Part shown: positions 10,060-20,862 of the stretch, piece after piece
How the letters are laid out: each line of letters starts with the position of its first letter
Position numbering within the stretch: the first letter of the stretch is position 1
NCBI RefSeq assembly: GCF_002127325.2
Contig: NC_035449.2
Span: forward strand, 77,352,693-77,416,692
From: Helianthus annuus
Lineage: Eukaryota > Streptophyta > Magnoliopsida > Asterales > Asteraceae
Direction: 5' to 3'
DNA: 64,000 nt
The notes under the pieces: generated by a model
Seen by the model: the letters and a program-made list of their open reading frames with translations, nothing else
The model's database searches: none
Told to the model about the DNA's origin: nothing
Translations under genes and position numbers: made by a program

Positions 10060-10487
10060 TGTTGGACCGTTCTAAGACCCGAAAAGTCAGTCGAAGTAGT
10101 TCATCTTTACATACGAAGGCGGAATCAACGTAAGTAAAGTAACAACAGCTAATCCTTTCAATTCCTTGTGTTTTTATTGCTTTCTGATAAAATTTCAGCA
10201 GAGTTTCAGCACCGTAGCACACACATACATCGTTACAAATGATGAACCGCTCCTGCCTATATATAGTGCTTCTGGGTCGCTTATGTGACATGCCAAATAA
10301 GCGATCCAGATCACTTGTTCCTATAAGCGATCCAGAATATGACAAATAAGCGGTCCACATTACATTTTTGACTAATAAGCGATCCTAAGTCTATCTTACA
10401 CAATATTTACACTTTGACCCCCTATAGACCAATCTTTGACTTTAGACTTCTTGTAGACGCAGTCAACAGACATTCCGTGCATCAACA
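10060..10487 (-). repeat. 5' LTR of Copia A
   Basis: This 428-bp LTR is the same as 50-477 as far as I could compare by eye. It carries the element promoter on the minus strand and four or five AAGCGATCC-type motifs. Its outer end adjoins the duplication TGACT at 10488-10492. Confidence 0.95.
10256..10268 (-). promoter_or_regulatory. TATA box of Copia A 5' LTR
   Basis: The minus strand reads CACTATATATAGG, a good TATA box. It lies about 220 bases into the LTR, with transcription expected to start about 30 bases further along the minus strand. The equivalent site in the 3' LTR is 246-258. Confidence 0.65.
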
Positions 10488-10644
10488 TGACTCTTGAACA
10501 AAATCACATAAACATCAAAATAAAAAAAAAAACAAAGTTAAAAAACACGATATTCTAAAAAAAATTTTCGTGAAAAATACCACTAAATTTTTTTTTTCAA
10601 GGGGTGCGGCCGCCCACCTACCCCTTAAGGTGAGTCCGCCACTA
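10488..10644 (-). mobile_element. hAT-like transposon end, split by Copia A
   Basis: Read on the minus strand, this piece starts with TAGTGGCGGACTCACC, which resembles the terminal inverted repeats of plant hAT elements (TAG/CAG followed by GGCGGA). A poly-purine and AT-rich stretch follows. Copia A (50-10487) interrupts it, so bases 1-49 should be its continuation toward the window edge. The other terminus is outside the window and the 8-bp duplication (perhaps 10645-10652) cannot be confirmed. The assignment rests on the terminal motif alone. Confidence 0.35.
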
Positions 10645-11149
10645 TTGAAAAGTGATAAATAGATCTAAATAGAAAAGATCTATTTATAGTAAGTACGAAA
10701 GTCTGTTAAACAATCAGGGCTGAAATCACCTTGATAGTGACATCTAGCATTCCTAACAGAAAAGATTCTCAAATATTAGGAACATCTGATCATTGAAACA
10801 CCTGTTGTAAGACTCTCACAACTGTTTTACAGACTCTGTTGTTGTAATAACATCTGTTCTGGCAAACATCTGTTTGTTAATACTAAACATCTGTTTAGGC
10901 CTAAACATACGTTTAGTCTTCTCATCAGCGTTTTATTCTTCATCAGAGCTTCGATCTTCAACAGACCTTTATCCTTTATTAATAGAGCTTTCATTTTTTC
11001 AATCAAATCTTTGAGTCTTCAAACAGATCTTCTGTTAGTGTTCAAGATTCACTATCTTTGGGAGGAGTTGATCTTCATGACTTGTTTTATTCTTGATCAT
11101 ATTAGCATATTTTGGCTTTACAATCATCTGTTCTTTTATGGGTTCAACA
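10645..11149 (-). repeat. Truncated, diverged 3' LTR of a Copia B-family element
   Basis: It aligns in order with the 3' two thirds of the Copia B LTRs: CTATTTATAG, then AGTGACATCTA, then repeated ACATCTGTT blocks, TTTTGGCTTTA, and the end GGTTCAACA at 11149. It is clearly more diverged than the other two B copies. Its outer end is cut off by the hAT-like piece at 10644. It is followed by a polypurine tract at 11150-11160 (minus strand TAAGGGGAGAT). Confidence 0.7.
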
Positions 11150-11505
11150 ATCTCCCCTTAAAACAGATGATGCCAAAACTAAACTTTATTTTGATCATTC
11201 ATTATTTCTCATCATCTTTTCTCTTCTCTGACCTTTGAATTGTAATTCAAACTTCATAGAGTAAAGATCTTCTGGATCCCTTTCAAGTTCAAGATCCAAT
11301 AGGTGTTATAGATCTTCATTTTTCAGGCCAAAATCACTATTCAACTTCTCCATTTGCTCTGAGCAAGGTCAATTCATGGCTATTCTTGTCTGACTTCCAC
11401 TTTAGAATTATGGAGCAAGAAGGATTTGCTGGGGCAAAAGTTATTGGAGATGAGTTGGAAGAAGGTGGTCTACCAAAGATTTGACCAATGAGATCAGTAG
11501 GATCT

Positions 11506-12602
11506 TGATGTGTGTTAGGTGTGATATGTTTTTAGTAATATTTTAAGCCCTTTTTAACACTTTAATCAAGTTTTAAATTTATAAAACACGATATTCTACT
11601 AACACTAAACACACATATGGGTAAGTGCACCCATCGTGAGCGTAGTATAGTGTTGGTCAGATACCGAGTTCGTCCAAAGACACAAGAGCTTTTAATACCG
11701 GTTTATCCTCAACGTCTAATCAAATCAAAAATTTAGAAAAGGTTTTAAACATGAAAATTAAAAACTAAAAATGCTGGAAAATAAAAATAAAATAAAACAG
11801 ATAGACAAGATGAATCACTTGGATCCGACTCGCCTTTAGTGTAACCTTTGATGATTTCCGCACTTTTGCACTTTTTAAGAGATTATCTTAGTTATAGTAG
11901 TAGACCCCTCTTTTGAAGGTGACGTTACCCTCAACCCAGTAGTTTGAGTCAGCAAGGATACAATCCTAAAGGGTCGGAATATAAAGATAATTAATTAAGT
12001 TATTAATGCGTAATGTGGTCGGCCCCTCTTTTGAAGGTGACGTTACCCTCGGCTAAGTGGTTTGAGTCAGCAGGGATACAATCCCAAGTAGCCGGGTTAA
12101 TGTATTAATAGTAGTTTACATATGAGGGGATCAAGCCATTCGCACCCCCGCCATCCGTGTTCGCTAGGCACGGCCCCGTGTGCAGAACCGTATCTGTACT
12201 ATCAAGATTTGCTTGGATTCTGCGAATCTTAGCGTTGACCACGACCCGTGTTGAGCTGGGCATGCCCCCGTGTTGGGAATAGAAGCTTCTATGGCTTTGT
12301 CCTTTCTGCAGACAACTGGCCACGCCCCCGTATCCGCTGGGCACGAGGCCGTGGTCAGCCTTCTGCCTCTTGTTTTTGCTTGGGAAGATGCTGTCGAGGG
12401 GTCGGGCATGCCATGTTTATTCCTTTTCTTGTATTTATGTTAGATTTTGCTGCATATTTGTTCCTTTTGTTCATTTACGCTCATTTAGTCCTGAAAATAC
12501 AAAAGGAAGACAAAAGCACATTTTTTCCAACATTAGTACTAAAAAGGGGTTAGTTTTATGCCTCAATTGATGTAATTTATATGTTGCTTTTTACACACAT
12601 CA
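11506..12602 (-). repeat. 3' LTR of Athila, internally deleted
   Basis: This 1,097-bp LTR aligns with the 1,759-bp partner at 20863-22621, except that the partner's segment of about 21517-22174 is absent (junction near 12145). The lost segment includes the partner's TATA box. The remaining sequence has many point differences from the partner, so the element is old. Confidence 0.9.
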
Positions 12603-12616
12603 AATACCCCCACACT
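12603..12616 (-). other. Polypurine tract of Athila
   Basis: The minus strand reads AGTGTGGGGGTATT immediately before the 3' LTR, the form common in Athila elements. A second similar G-rich stretch occurs inside the element near 13841-13857. Confidence 0.75.
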
Positions 12617-14369
12617 TGAATCTTTGCTTGTCCTCAAGCAAAACTCTTTATAATGTGGCTTAAACTCCCAAAAGGAATGGGTAGAAGAGAAGTTTTGGGC
12701 TTGTCTTGAGTGTCGGGAATCCAAGATTTTTATTAGGTTTTATTTTTATGCTATTTACAATCCTATTCGTTATGATTTATTTAGAACGTTTTATAAGAGA
12801 AATTACTTATTAGGGCATAACATGCCTCTTTAAAATTCCATTTATATACAAGTTCACATACCTCACGGGAGATCACTCAACACTCGACCGAAGATGTATT
12901 TTTGTGAAACACTCGAGACCGGCATGGAACTTATTTCTATCATATGCTTGCCAAGCAATCAATCCTCCTCCTTTTTAACTATAAACCTTTGTAAATATCA
13001 AGAGGACTTGGGGAAGGGTTAGGCTTGGGTTAAAGGTATAAAAAGGGCTAAAAGCGTAAAAAGCGTCGGTCGTCGTAAAACTTTTTGTTTTTGTGACTTT
13101 TATTCAAACGAAGCATTTTCAAACAAAGTTTCTTTGAGGTCTTTGTTTGTTTATTGCTAGACTTCAATTTTTTTGATAAGCAATGTCACATGAAAACCGA
13201 GCTTTTTACTAAAATAAAGGGTTTAAAAATAAAAAGGGTTTTAGTGGGTAAAGGGTGTTTGTTTTGTGGGTTTAGAAATGAAAAGGTTTAGGCTCAAAGG
13301 GGGTTAACTAGAGGGATTTTGGGTAGGTGATAAAAAAAATGAAAAATAATGGTGTTGAAAAGAAAAAAGGGTTAGTCCTAATGCCTCCATCATTTACTTA
13401 CTTGGGTTTAAGTTGGTAAGGACCGGGAATGTATCGTCATGGCAAGTTCTAGAGTCATAAGAAACCAAGCGGCTATTCACACAAGAAACGAAAGATGAGC
13501 ATTTAATTTAAAGGTGTATGCTTGTACGCTCAATATAGGCTCAAAACTCACTTTTTGTGGGAATGAGTTTATAATGTGATCAAGTATATATAATCAAATT
13601 TTAACTAGATTTGTCATGCCGTTTCAAAATTTTCTTATCTTGGTTCCTTTTTTTATCACAACGCTATCGGTTGTAAATTTGTAAAAATATAACCTTTTTA
13701 GAACTTGTTATTCCCAAATTAAACCAAGACAAGTAAAAAAAATGAAAAGTTTTTGAAAAAAATTTGGGGTGATTAATGGTTCCAATAGAGTTTTGTGTAA
13801 GGCTTGTTATTAAGACTTGCAAAATTCAAGGTTTTAGCATCCCCGCACCCCACACTTAAATTACAAATTGTCCTCAATGTGTCTCAAAAATAAGTTTTTA
13901 GATTGATTGAGTGTGTAAAAAGGTGTTAAAAACAAAATTTTATGTTACTGTGCGTCTGGACACGGGCCCGTGTTGGTCCGGGCACGGCCCCGTGTTCAGA
14001 TTGCCAGTATCATAATTAACAGAAGGCTGGGCACGGGAGCGTGTTCAGTGAACACGGCCCCGTGTCCAGTTACCTGAACTGGGCATTTTCTGCAGAGCCT
14101 TGGGCACGGGGCGTGTTGGGCTGAGCACGGCCCCGTGCTGAACTTGCTGTAATGAAGAAAAATTATCGGGAGGCTCTGTTTTTGTGCATGGGGTGTGGGT
14201 TCAAGTTTCCCTTAGTAACCTCCACCATTCCGAGTGTGTTTTATTCCTAAAAATTAAAACTAAACTAGAAAGCATAAAAGTTAATCTAAACTAAAACTAT
14301 GGATAGTTCCGCGGAATGCCTTCGTGGTGCGCCACGTTTATAATGGTCCTTGGCTAGACCCAAAGTCAG
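12617..14369 (-). other. Non-coding Athila 3' region where pol is missing
   Basis: About 1.75 kb of AT-rich sequence without any frame or pol motif on either strand. Near 13965-14140 it holds a cluster of the GC-rich motif CACGGCCCCGTG and variants. I see nothing else in it. Confidence 0.7.
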
Positions 14370-15037
14370 TCATATGTTACCCAAGTGGGATGTTTTGCAT
14401 CCCATGTTGCACCGTCGGAGAGCATCATCCAAGCTTGAGTCTATGACTTTTATGTAGTTGACCGGGTCGTCGTCTTCTACTCTTTTCCCAACCCCAAACT
14501 CCATCTCCTTGTCCCCAACCCTCAATGTTAATGTCCCACCATTCATGTCTACCATTGCGTGGGCCGTGGCTAGGAATGGTCTTCCTAAGATGAGTGGTAC
14601 TTAGGTATCTTCCTCCATATCTAGTATGACAAAGTCGACCAGGAAGACAAAGTCTCCGACTTTTACCAATAGATTTTTGACGACACCTTGTGCATACTTG
14701 ATAGATCTATTGACGAGTTGTATGCTTATCTTTGTGGGGCTTGTTTTACCTAGTCCGAGTCGGTCAAACATTGATGCGGGCATGAGATTATGCTAGCCCC
14801 AAGATCGGCTAGTGCATTGCGTATGGGTGATCCCCCAATGGAACAAGGGATGGTGAAACTTCCTGGGTCGAGTTTCTTTTGTGGGAGTTTGTTAAGTAGT
14901 ACGGCGGAGCATTCTTCGCTTAAATTAACTAGTTGCAATGTTTCAATTTTCCTTTTGTGGGTGAGAAAGTCTCTCATAAATTTTGAATATTTAGGCATTT
15001 GAGTGAGTACTTCCACAAATGGAAGATTGATGTGCAA
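14370..15037 (-). pseudogene. Athila protease region, broken
   Basis: Three short frames in succession match an Athila aspartic protease and its surroundings. The first contains LDPGSFTIPCSIGG and then the active-site box ALADLGASI (Athila proteases use DLGA rather than DTGA). The second has LGLGKTSPTKISIQL and VDFVILDMEEDT. The third has GGTLTLRVGDKEMEF. Stops and a frame change separate them, for example at about 14751-14783 and at 14600. The usual continuation into reverse transcriptase is absent after 14370. Confidence 0.82.
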
Positions 15038-15091
15038 TTGTTTTAGTAAATTTATGAATTTTGTGAATTGCTCATCGGCCTTTTGGCGAAG

Positions 15092-15769
15092 TCATCGACC
15101 GGGGTAAGGTACCAGAGGATTCTTGGTAGGCTCTTGATTTGATGGAGGAGGAGTCTCTTTTTGGAGTGTTGGTGAAGTTGCGGTTTGGTTAGACAGGCTC
15201 TTTTTAGTTAGAGGCAGCGGAGCCTCCTCGGGACCTACGGTATGGTTTCTCAACGTGATGAGATGTACTTGCGCCTTTGAGTTGGTTTTGGTATTGCTGG
15301 GTAACGCGCCTTGTGGTCTCTCGGAGAAATTTTGAGCTAGTTGATTTAGTTGTTTTTCAATGTTTTGAATACTAGCTTGTTGATTTCTAAAGTTCGACTC
15401 CATTTGTTGAAATCGATCCGAGTTTTTCTTTTCGGTGTCTGAGATGAGGCGTGAGATAGTATCTTCAAGCCTCTCTCGTCCCCCTTGTTGTTGTTGAGAG
15501 AATTTTTGTGACTCATTTCTTGGTTGTTGAAAGTTTGTTCGTTGGTTTTGATTTTGTTGGTTACTACTATTGTCGGGTTCTCTCCAACCAAGGTTAGGGT
15601 GGTTACGCCATCCTTGGTTGTAGGTACCCGTCGGAGGACCTGACGGCCTAGGTCTATTATCAATGTAGTTTACCGTTTCTGTTTGATTATCCATTTCTTT
15701 CATACAACTCCAATTTTCATGTGGTCCACCACACCCTTCACAAGCCATAACCGAGGCCATTTTTGCCAT
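15092..15769 (-). pseudogene. Athila gag, C-terminal part
   Basis: A 225-residue frame starting close to the zinc motif ACEGCGGPHENWSCM, typical of Athila gag. It continues into an asparagine- and glutamine-rich stretch with FQQMESNFRNQQASIQNIEK and a proline-rich end. It is continuous in sense with the gag fragment at 16713-17018, but the frame between them (about 15770-16208) contains stops, so gag is not translatable as one protein. Confidence 0.82.
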
Positions 15770-16208
15770 TTCTAACTTTTTGATTTTTGAAGAGAGGGCC
15801 TCGATTTGGGCTTGTAAGGAGGTGATTTCGTCAACCTTATGGGCGCCCGGGGCAATAGATTTTGTGCCTCGGGGAGTGTGTCACTGAAAATTGTTTTGAG
15901 TAATTTCCTCAATTTGATTATAAATTTCATTTGGGCAACGATTACCTAGAAGTCCCCCGGAGCTAGAGTCAAGTGTTTGTCTTGTGTGTGGCAACAACCC
16001 ATTATAGAAAGTGGATATTTGTTGCCATACCTCAAGGCCATGACGAGGGCACTTTCTTAGTAGCTCTTTGAACCTTTCCCAAGTTTCATATAAGGATTCC
16101 CCGTCCTCTTATGAGTATGTATTAATTTCAGTCATTAATTTAGCCATTTTAGAAGGAGGGAAATACTTATACAAAAACTTTTGGGCTAGTTCATCCCAGG
16201 TGTTTACC
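15770..16208 (-). pseudogene. Athila gag, middle part, with stops
   Basis: No long frame, but read on the minus strand it still encodes recognisable Athila gag pieces: NTWDELAQKFL close to 16200 and FPPSKMAKLM near 16150. It links the two better-kept gag fragments and ends at the target duplication of the Copia solo LTR. Confidence 0.6.
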
Positions 16209-16213
16209 GATCC

Positions 16214-16707
16214 TGTTGGTGCATATTTTGTGACAACAGCTTAGATTTGGTCTTTGGATATCTTGTAATTAGTTAAACGATAAACAGTTAGCGGGTTTAG
16301 CTTTGTAATAGTTAGTTGTAATGTTTGGGCTAACCATACCCAACGAATTGGGTGTATGGGGGCGAATTGGGCTTGTCTAATTCGCAGTCCATGTAGGAAT
16401 CCCTAGCCCAAGTAGCAAACCTTGTGTCATATAAACAAGGTTAGGCTTTAGGGTTTAGGTTAATTAGCCAAAAAACAGTTTGTGTGTGAGAATTTCGTGA
16501 GAGACTTAGAGCTTGGACGAAATTTGAGTGGTTAGGGTTTGATTGATTGTAATTCAGTTTAATTGATAATCAATAAAAACCCGGTTTGAAAGTGAATTAC
16601 TGATTTCTGTTCCTACACGTTTTCTGCTATATTCTGATCAAGAGGATTCCGCACTCTTGATTGGATTGACAATTCTGTTAAAGATCCACACATCAAGGGG
16701 ACCTACA
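16214..16707 (+). mobile_element. Solo LTR of a Copia-like element inside Athila gag
   Basis: A 494-bp insertion that starts TGTTGGTGCA, ends GGGACCTACA and is flanked by GATCC on both sides (16209-16213, 16708-16712). The gag protein similarity resumes exactly across it. On the plus strand it has a TATA-like CATATAAACAAGG near 16430 and an AATAAA near 16571, so its sense is plus. There is no internal region or second LTR, so it is a solo LTR formed by recombination. Confidence 0.85.
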
Positions 16708-16712
16708 GATCC

Positions 16713-17018
16713 AACTAGGACGGTGTTAAGCCAAGCCTTAGCTCGGTCTTTTAGTGAAAATGGGAACATTCGGAGGCGGGTGGCGTCATTCGATGCTCCG
16801 TTGATCTGACAAGTGTCACATATTTCCAAAAAGTTGGTAATATGTAAATGGGTATCTTCGACCGCAAGCCCGTGGAAAGTTGCGGAGTTTTGGAGCATTT
16901 GAATCAAATGCGACCGAAGTTCGAAGTTGTTGGCATCGACATTCGGTGCATTGATAGCGGCGCCGAGATTACCTATCGTGGGCTGTAGGTAATCCATTAG
17001 GGTACGTTGATCCGCCAT
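16713..17018 (-). pseudogene. Athila gag, N-terminal part
   Basis: The start of gag, with the ATG at 17016-17018 (MADQRTLMDYLQP). It carries the conserved Athila gag blocks LIQMLQNSATFHG, HLTNFLEICDTC-like (here HITNFLEICDTCQ) and FSLKDRAKAWLNT. It is cut at 16712 by the solo LTR; the few apparent codons beyond that point are read from the LTR and are not gag. Confidence 0.85.
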
Positions 17019-17228
17019 TGGGAGTAAGTCCCCCGAAACTTTCTCTTAGTTTTTAGCTTTAAGTCTTTTTTCTGAGAAAGCATTCGGGTTCGTCTAGAAG
17101 TTCTTTTATGTCTTTATTGGAACTGGAGCTCATGTACTGCGTAGGAAGTTCAGGTGTGGCGCCTGGGTTTCAAGTCCTGCGATAAAAACAAAAAAGATTG
17201 TCGGTCAGAAGTTTCACCACGGCCCCGT

Positions 17229-20200
17229 TGTCACACCCCGACCACGTAAAACAACAAAACGTGGCGGAAACGTCGGGGAGTGTTGTAACAGAATCATTGT
17301 TTCACAACCATGGAATAAATAGTTTCGTTTTATTGAATTATTGAACTAAATGTTTTGATACAAATTAGATAAATACAACTATTATCCTCCAAGTTTTAAA
17401 GTCGCTAAGGCCTTGTCCATTCCTATGTGAGAATACACCAATATCATCAATCAAGCATCATCAACTATTGTACCTGAAACACATGTGAAAATAGGTACGT
17501 CAGCATAAAAATGCCGGCGAGTACATAGGTTTTGTATGAGTTTCAGATTCATGGCTCGTTTTACATATTTCAATACTTATTTAAAAACCTTGTTTTGAAA
17601 AGTATAGTATTGCGACATAAATAACCAACTCAAATCAAATTGATTATATTTTATAAAAAATCTCGTAGCCATGATTCTTAACCCCAAAACATTTGTTTAA
17701 TTAAATCCAGATTTGTAAATCGTTTATGGAATAAAACTCGAATAGTATAATATATTGTTGGAAAACCTTGTATTACAACTTTGTTTTGTTTACCATTGCC
17801 CAAGTGATCTAGATAACGCAACGATATACCCGCCCCGTTACCTAATCACTTCCCTATCCCATTGGTTCAAACAGGTTTCAACGGTTCATGTCAATCAATG
17901 GTTACAAACGGTTCACATAGTCAAGTAGTCACAAACGGTTCATATAGTCCAACGGTTCATCTAGTCAATGGTTGCAAACGGTTCACATAAGCAACGGTTA
18001 CTAACGGTTCACATAGTCAAATGATTACAAACGGTTCACATGATCAAATGGTTACAACGGTTCAAATGATCAAATGGTTACAACGGTTCAAATGATCAAA
18101 TGGTTACAACGGTTCAAAATGTAAAACAATGTGTCCATATGCTGGATGAGCATATGCGACAAAATGTAGTATATGGAAATCAATGTGCTAGCATGTTAAG
18201 TGAACATACATAGCAAAACATAATGAAATCGTGTACTAATAATGTACTATTGAACATAGTAAGTATATGATATAAAAACATGGGAAACATGAAAGTATCA
18301 AGTAGGCACATGTGTTCCACCCCAAAACAGTTTGAAAATAGTAAAAGAGGGGACTATGTACTCACCTGAGGGTGCTTAGAAGTCTTGAACAACAACCAAG
18401 CAAAGCTAGAGTGATCAGGGAATCAAACGGCACCCTATATAAGTAACTATGTAAATAACCGGACCTAAATCGGGAGATAGGATAGAATGAGGTTCTATAA
18501 ATCAAATGAGTAATTGAACTCATATGGTATGATTTAATAGACCCTACATTCTGATTGAAAGGCCTACCTAAATGCTTTTGACCCGTTTCGACACATTATG
18601 GTAACATAAGCTACTATAAGGCGTCGTTAGCGCAAAACTATGCTTGGATGGTTAACTATGTGCTATGCCAAGTGTTACATGCCCAATTATGTCTAAACAT
18701 GTTACTAAATCAGATTATATGTCAAAAGTATGTTCACATAGTCAAAATACGGATTTTAGCTTCAAAAGGGCATTTTGGTCATTTCCTATGGGCATACAAG
18801 CTAACTAGCAAATGACTAACCAATCCTATGTGATCATAAGGTATAACCTCAGAGGTTATTCCCTATGCAACTATGATCACTAAGCAAGCTTGGTCGGATC
18901 CTAAAGATCGACCAAACGGGTCGGGTTCGGAAGTATAAGCGGTTGTTTAGACCGCTTACCTTACGACCCTAAACAAGCACAAACTAATAGTGTCGAGTTA
19001 GACATGTCAAAACATGTCTAACCTACTGATTTGGTATCAAAACAAAGTGTTTTGATACCCTAAAGTAGTTCCGTTGCAAAATTCGTGCTAAAACGCATTT
19101 TGACCGAAACTACTTTGACTCGACACTACAACTAGCCAACGTGGTAATCAGCGGTTATAATCACGAAGGATTATAACTATCGTGATTACAATCACGTGTC
19201 AAAGTTCAATTGAACTTTGACTTGACCAATTAATGGTCATAACCGAAAGTCAAACACTTGTTTGACTATTTAAACTAGTAAGCAATAAAAGAATGAAAGA
19301 ATGCTTACTAAGGGTCCTTGCTATCTTTTCTACAAGAAAAACCAAGTTCCCAAATGATAATAGAAAGCTCCAAACTCTTGGGAGCTCTCCAAATCAGATT
19401 TGTAGAAAAGAGAATGAGGAATGAGCAAGGAATGAGTTTGATGGAGCATGCTATTTATAGTTGTGGAGGATGAACAAGATCATCACAAGTGGTTTGCTTG
19501 GTCATTAAGCATTAAATCACAACCATACATGTGTTTAGGGACAGCTAGCATACCTTGGAGAAGAGCTAACTTGGTCACCACACAAAGGAATTGCAAGAAA
19601 GGTCCCTGAATTATCAAACTGATGTTGAAAACAATGTTTCTGCCCAGATGTGATGGTCGCGTAGCGCGACCACAAGGCCTTATGGTCGTCGTGCTACGCG
19701 ACGGTGTAGGCTGAACTTTCAAAGTTTGGCAGAAATGGTCCCTGCACGTGTTTAAAGCCTTTTTCGATGCGTTTAAACCCCGTTAACCTCATTTCAAGGC
19801 TCTAAAATGAAGTTAAAGTATAGGGGACTCAAAACATGCTCAAAAGTATCTCGGATGTCGGTTCGTTTGATCGTACAATCGCGTTGTTCGGTTAATTACG
19901 ACGGAAGTCGTAACGAACACAAAATCGATCCAAATTAAGCGACGAATGGAATTTTTGCATGGCAATCACTAAAATAAAAATATTTTAGTGTGTACAAAAA
20001 TTTTGGATGTCTAGATGTGTCCAGAACGTAAGATATGCGCGAAAATGCAAACTTACGCTGTTTTTGACACTTTTAGTCCCTGTAAGATCATATAAGCATG
20101 TTTTCACACACCGAACCTATCAAAGCTTATTTCTAAGCCATTTTTAGGTTATATATGGTATGTTTAACTTATGATCAAGTTCCAGACTGTTCGACACCAT

Positions 20201-20541
20201 ACGAATCGGTATAGTTTCGCAGTTTGACGCAAATAGTCCCTACGATCGAATAAACTTGATTTCGGCATACCAAACCATCCAAAACTTATTTCTAAGTTAT
20301 GTAAAGGTTATTTAAGGTATGTTAAGCCTATGTCACTATTCCGGAGTGTTTGTTGCATTAAACTGGTTATATTTACGCATCAGATCGCGTATAACCTTCC
20401 AGAAAGCGATTTAAGGCTCGAAATCGAATAAGAATTTGATATGTGCAAACGATACACATATTTTCACAAATCCCAAGTATGAAACACAAAATTTCATTGG
20501 TTTGGCATTTGTTTGACGGTCACAGTGACACAGGTGTCACA
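17229..20541 (-). mobile_element. Large (3.3 kb) solo LTR, Gypsy chromovirus-like
   Basis: It starts TGTCACACCCCGACC, ends GGTGTCACA, and has the 5-bp duplication CCCGT on both sides (17224-17228, 20542-20546). It lies in the Athila leader. The start TGTCACACCCCG and the large size fit Tekay/Del-type chromoviruses. A TATA-like CTATAAATAGC on the minus strand near 19450-19460 suggests minus sense. GC-rich inverted repeats lie near 19655-19705. There is no coding sequence and no partner LTR. Confidence 0.8.
17876..18120. repeat. Tandem repeat of ACGGTTCA units in the large solo LTR
   Basis: About ten imperfect units of 22-29 bases, each with ACGGTTCA followed by a variable GTCAA or ATGATCAA part and GGTTACAA. 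The last three units are nearly identical (TCAAATGGTTACAACGG), suggesting recent local amplification. Confidence 0.85.
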
Positions 20542-20838
20542 CCCGTGCTCAGTTGAACACGGCCCCGTGGTCGGAGTTACAGTGATTGTTTTCCGGATCC
20601 CTGTTATTGGAGAGTTCAACACGGCCCCGTTGTGCACCAACACGACCCCGTGCTCAGCTCTCTGTAACTCGGAAAATAAAAACTGCCAGTAACGATGCTG
20701 GGCACGACCCGTGTCTGACCAGGCACGGCCCCGTGCCGCAGTCTGAAGAAACTGAAAAATTTAGAAAAATCCTAAAAAAACAGAAAAATAAGAAAAATGA
20801 TTAGGCCGTTGATTCCTAACTTTCTTAAAATCCTTGTG

Positions 20839-20856
20839 TCCCCGGCAACGGCGCCA
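20839..20856 (-). other. Primer binding site of Athila (tRNA-Asp type)
   Basis: The minus strand reads TGGCGCCGTTGCCGGGGA, the primer site seen in Athila and related Gypsy elements. It is six bases from the right LTR and fixes that LTR as the 5' one. Confidence 0.9.
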
Positions 20857-20862
20857 AAAACT

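Larger units (their letters stand above)
50..10487 (-). mobile_element. Complete Ty1/Copia retrotransposon A (Sirevirus-like)
   Basis: The element runs TG...CA between two 428-bp LTRs and is flanked by the exact 5-bp duplication TGACT (45-49 and 10488-10492). The order on the minus strand is 5' LTR, PBS for initiator methionine tRNA, leader, gag, protease, integrase, reverse transcriptase, RNase H, a non-coding 3' part, polypurine tract and 3' LTR. Integrase before reverse transcriptase defines Copia. I found no difference between the two LTRs by eye, so insertion was very recent, yet gag-pol is interrupted by a stop, a frame change and a one-base frameshift. The long gag with a coiled coil resembles the Sirevirus lineage, but unlike Copia B there is no ORF between pol and the 3' LTR. 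Confidence 0.95.

Noticed and set aside
12248..12589. Open frames rich in Arg, Pro and Gly such as ARPRVGN and WARGRGQ (also near 22266-22589 and 49727-50180)
   Set aside because: They are produced by the repeated GC-rich CACGGCCCCGTG motif in Athila LTRs, appear in several frames on both strands, and have no conserved protein pattern.
17876..18120. CRISPR-like array of direct repeats
   Set aside because: Units are contiguous and imperfect without unique spacers, in a plant LTR; it is a minisatellite.
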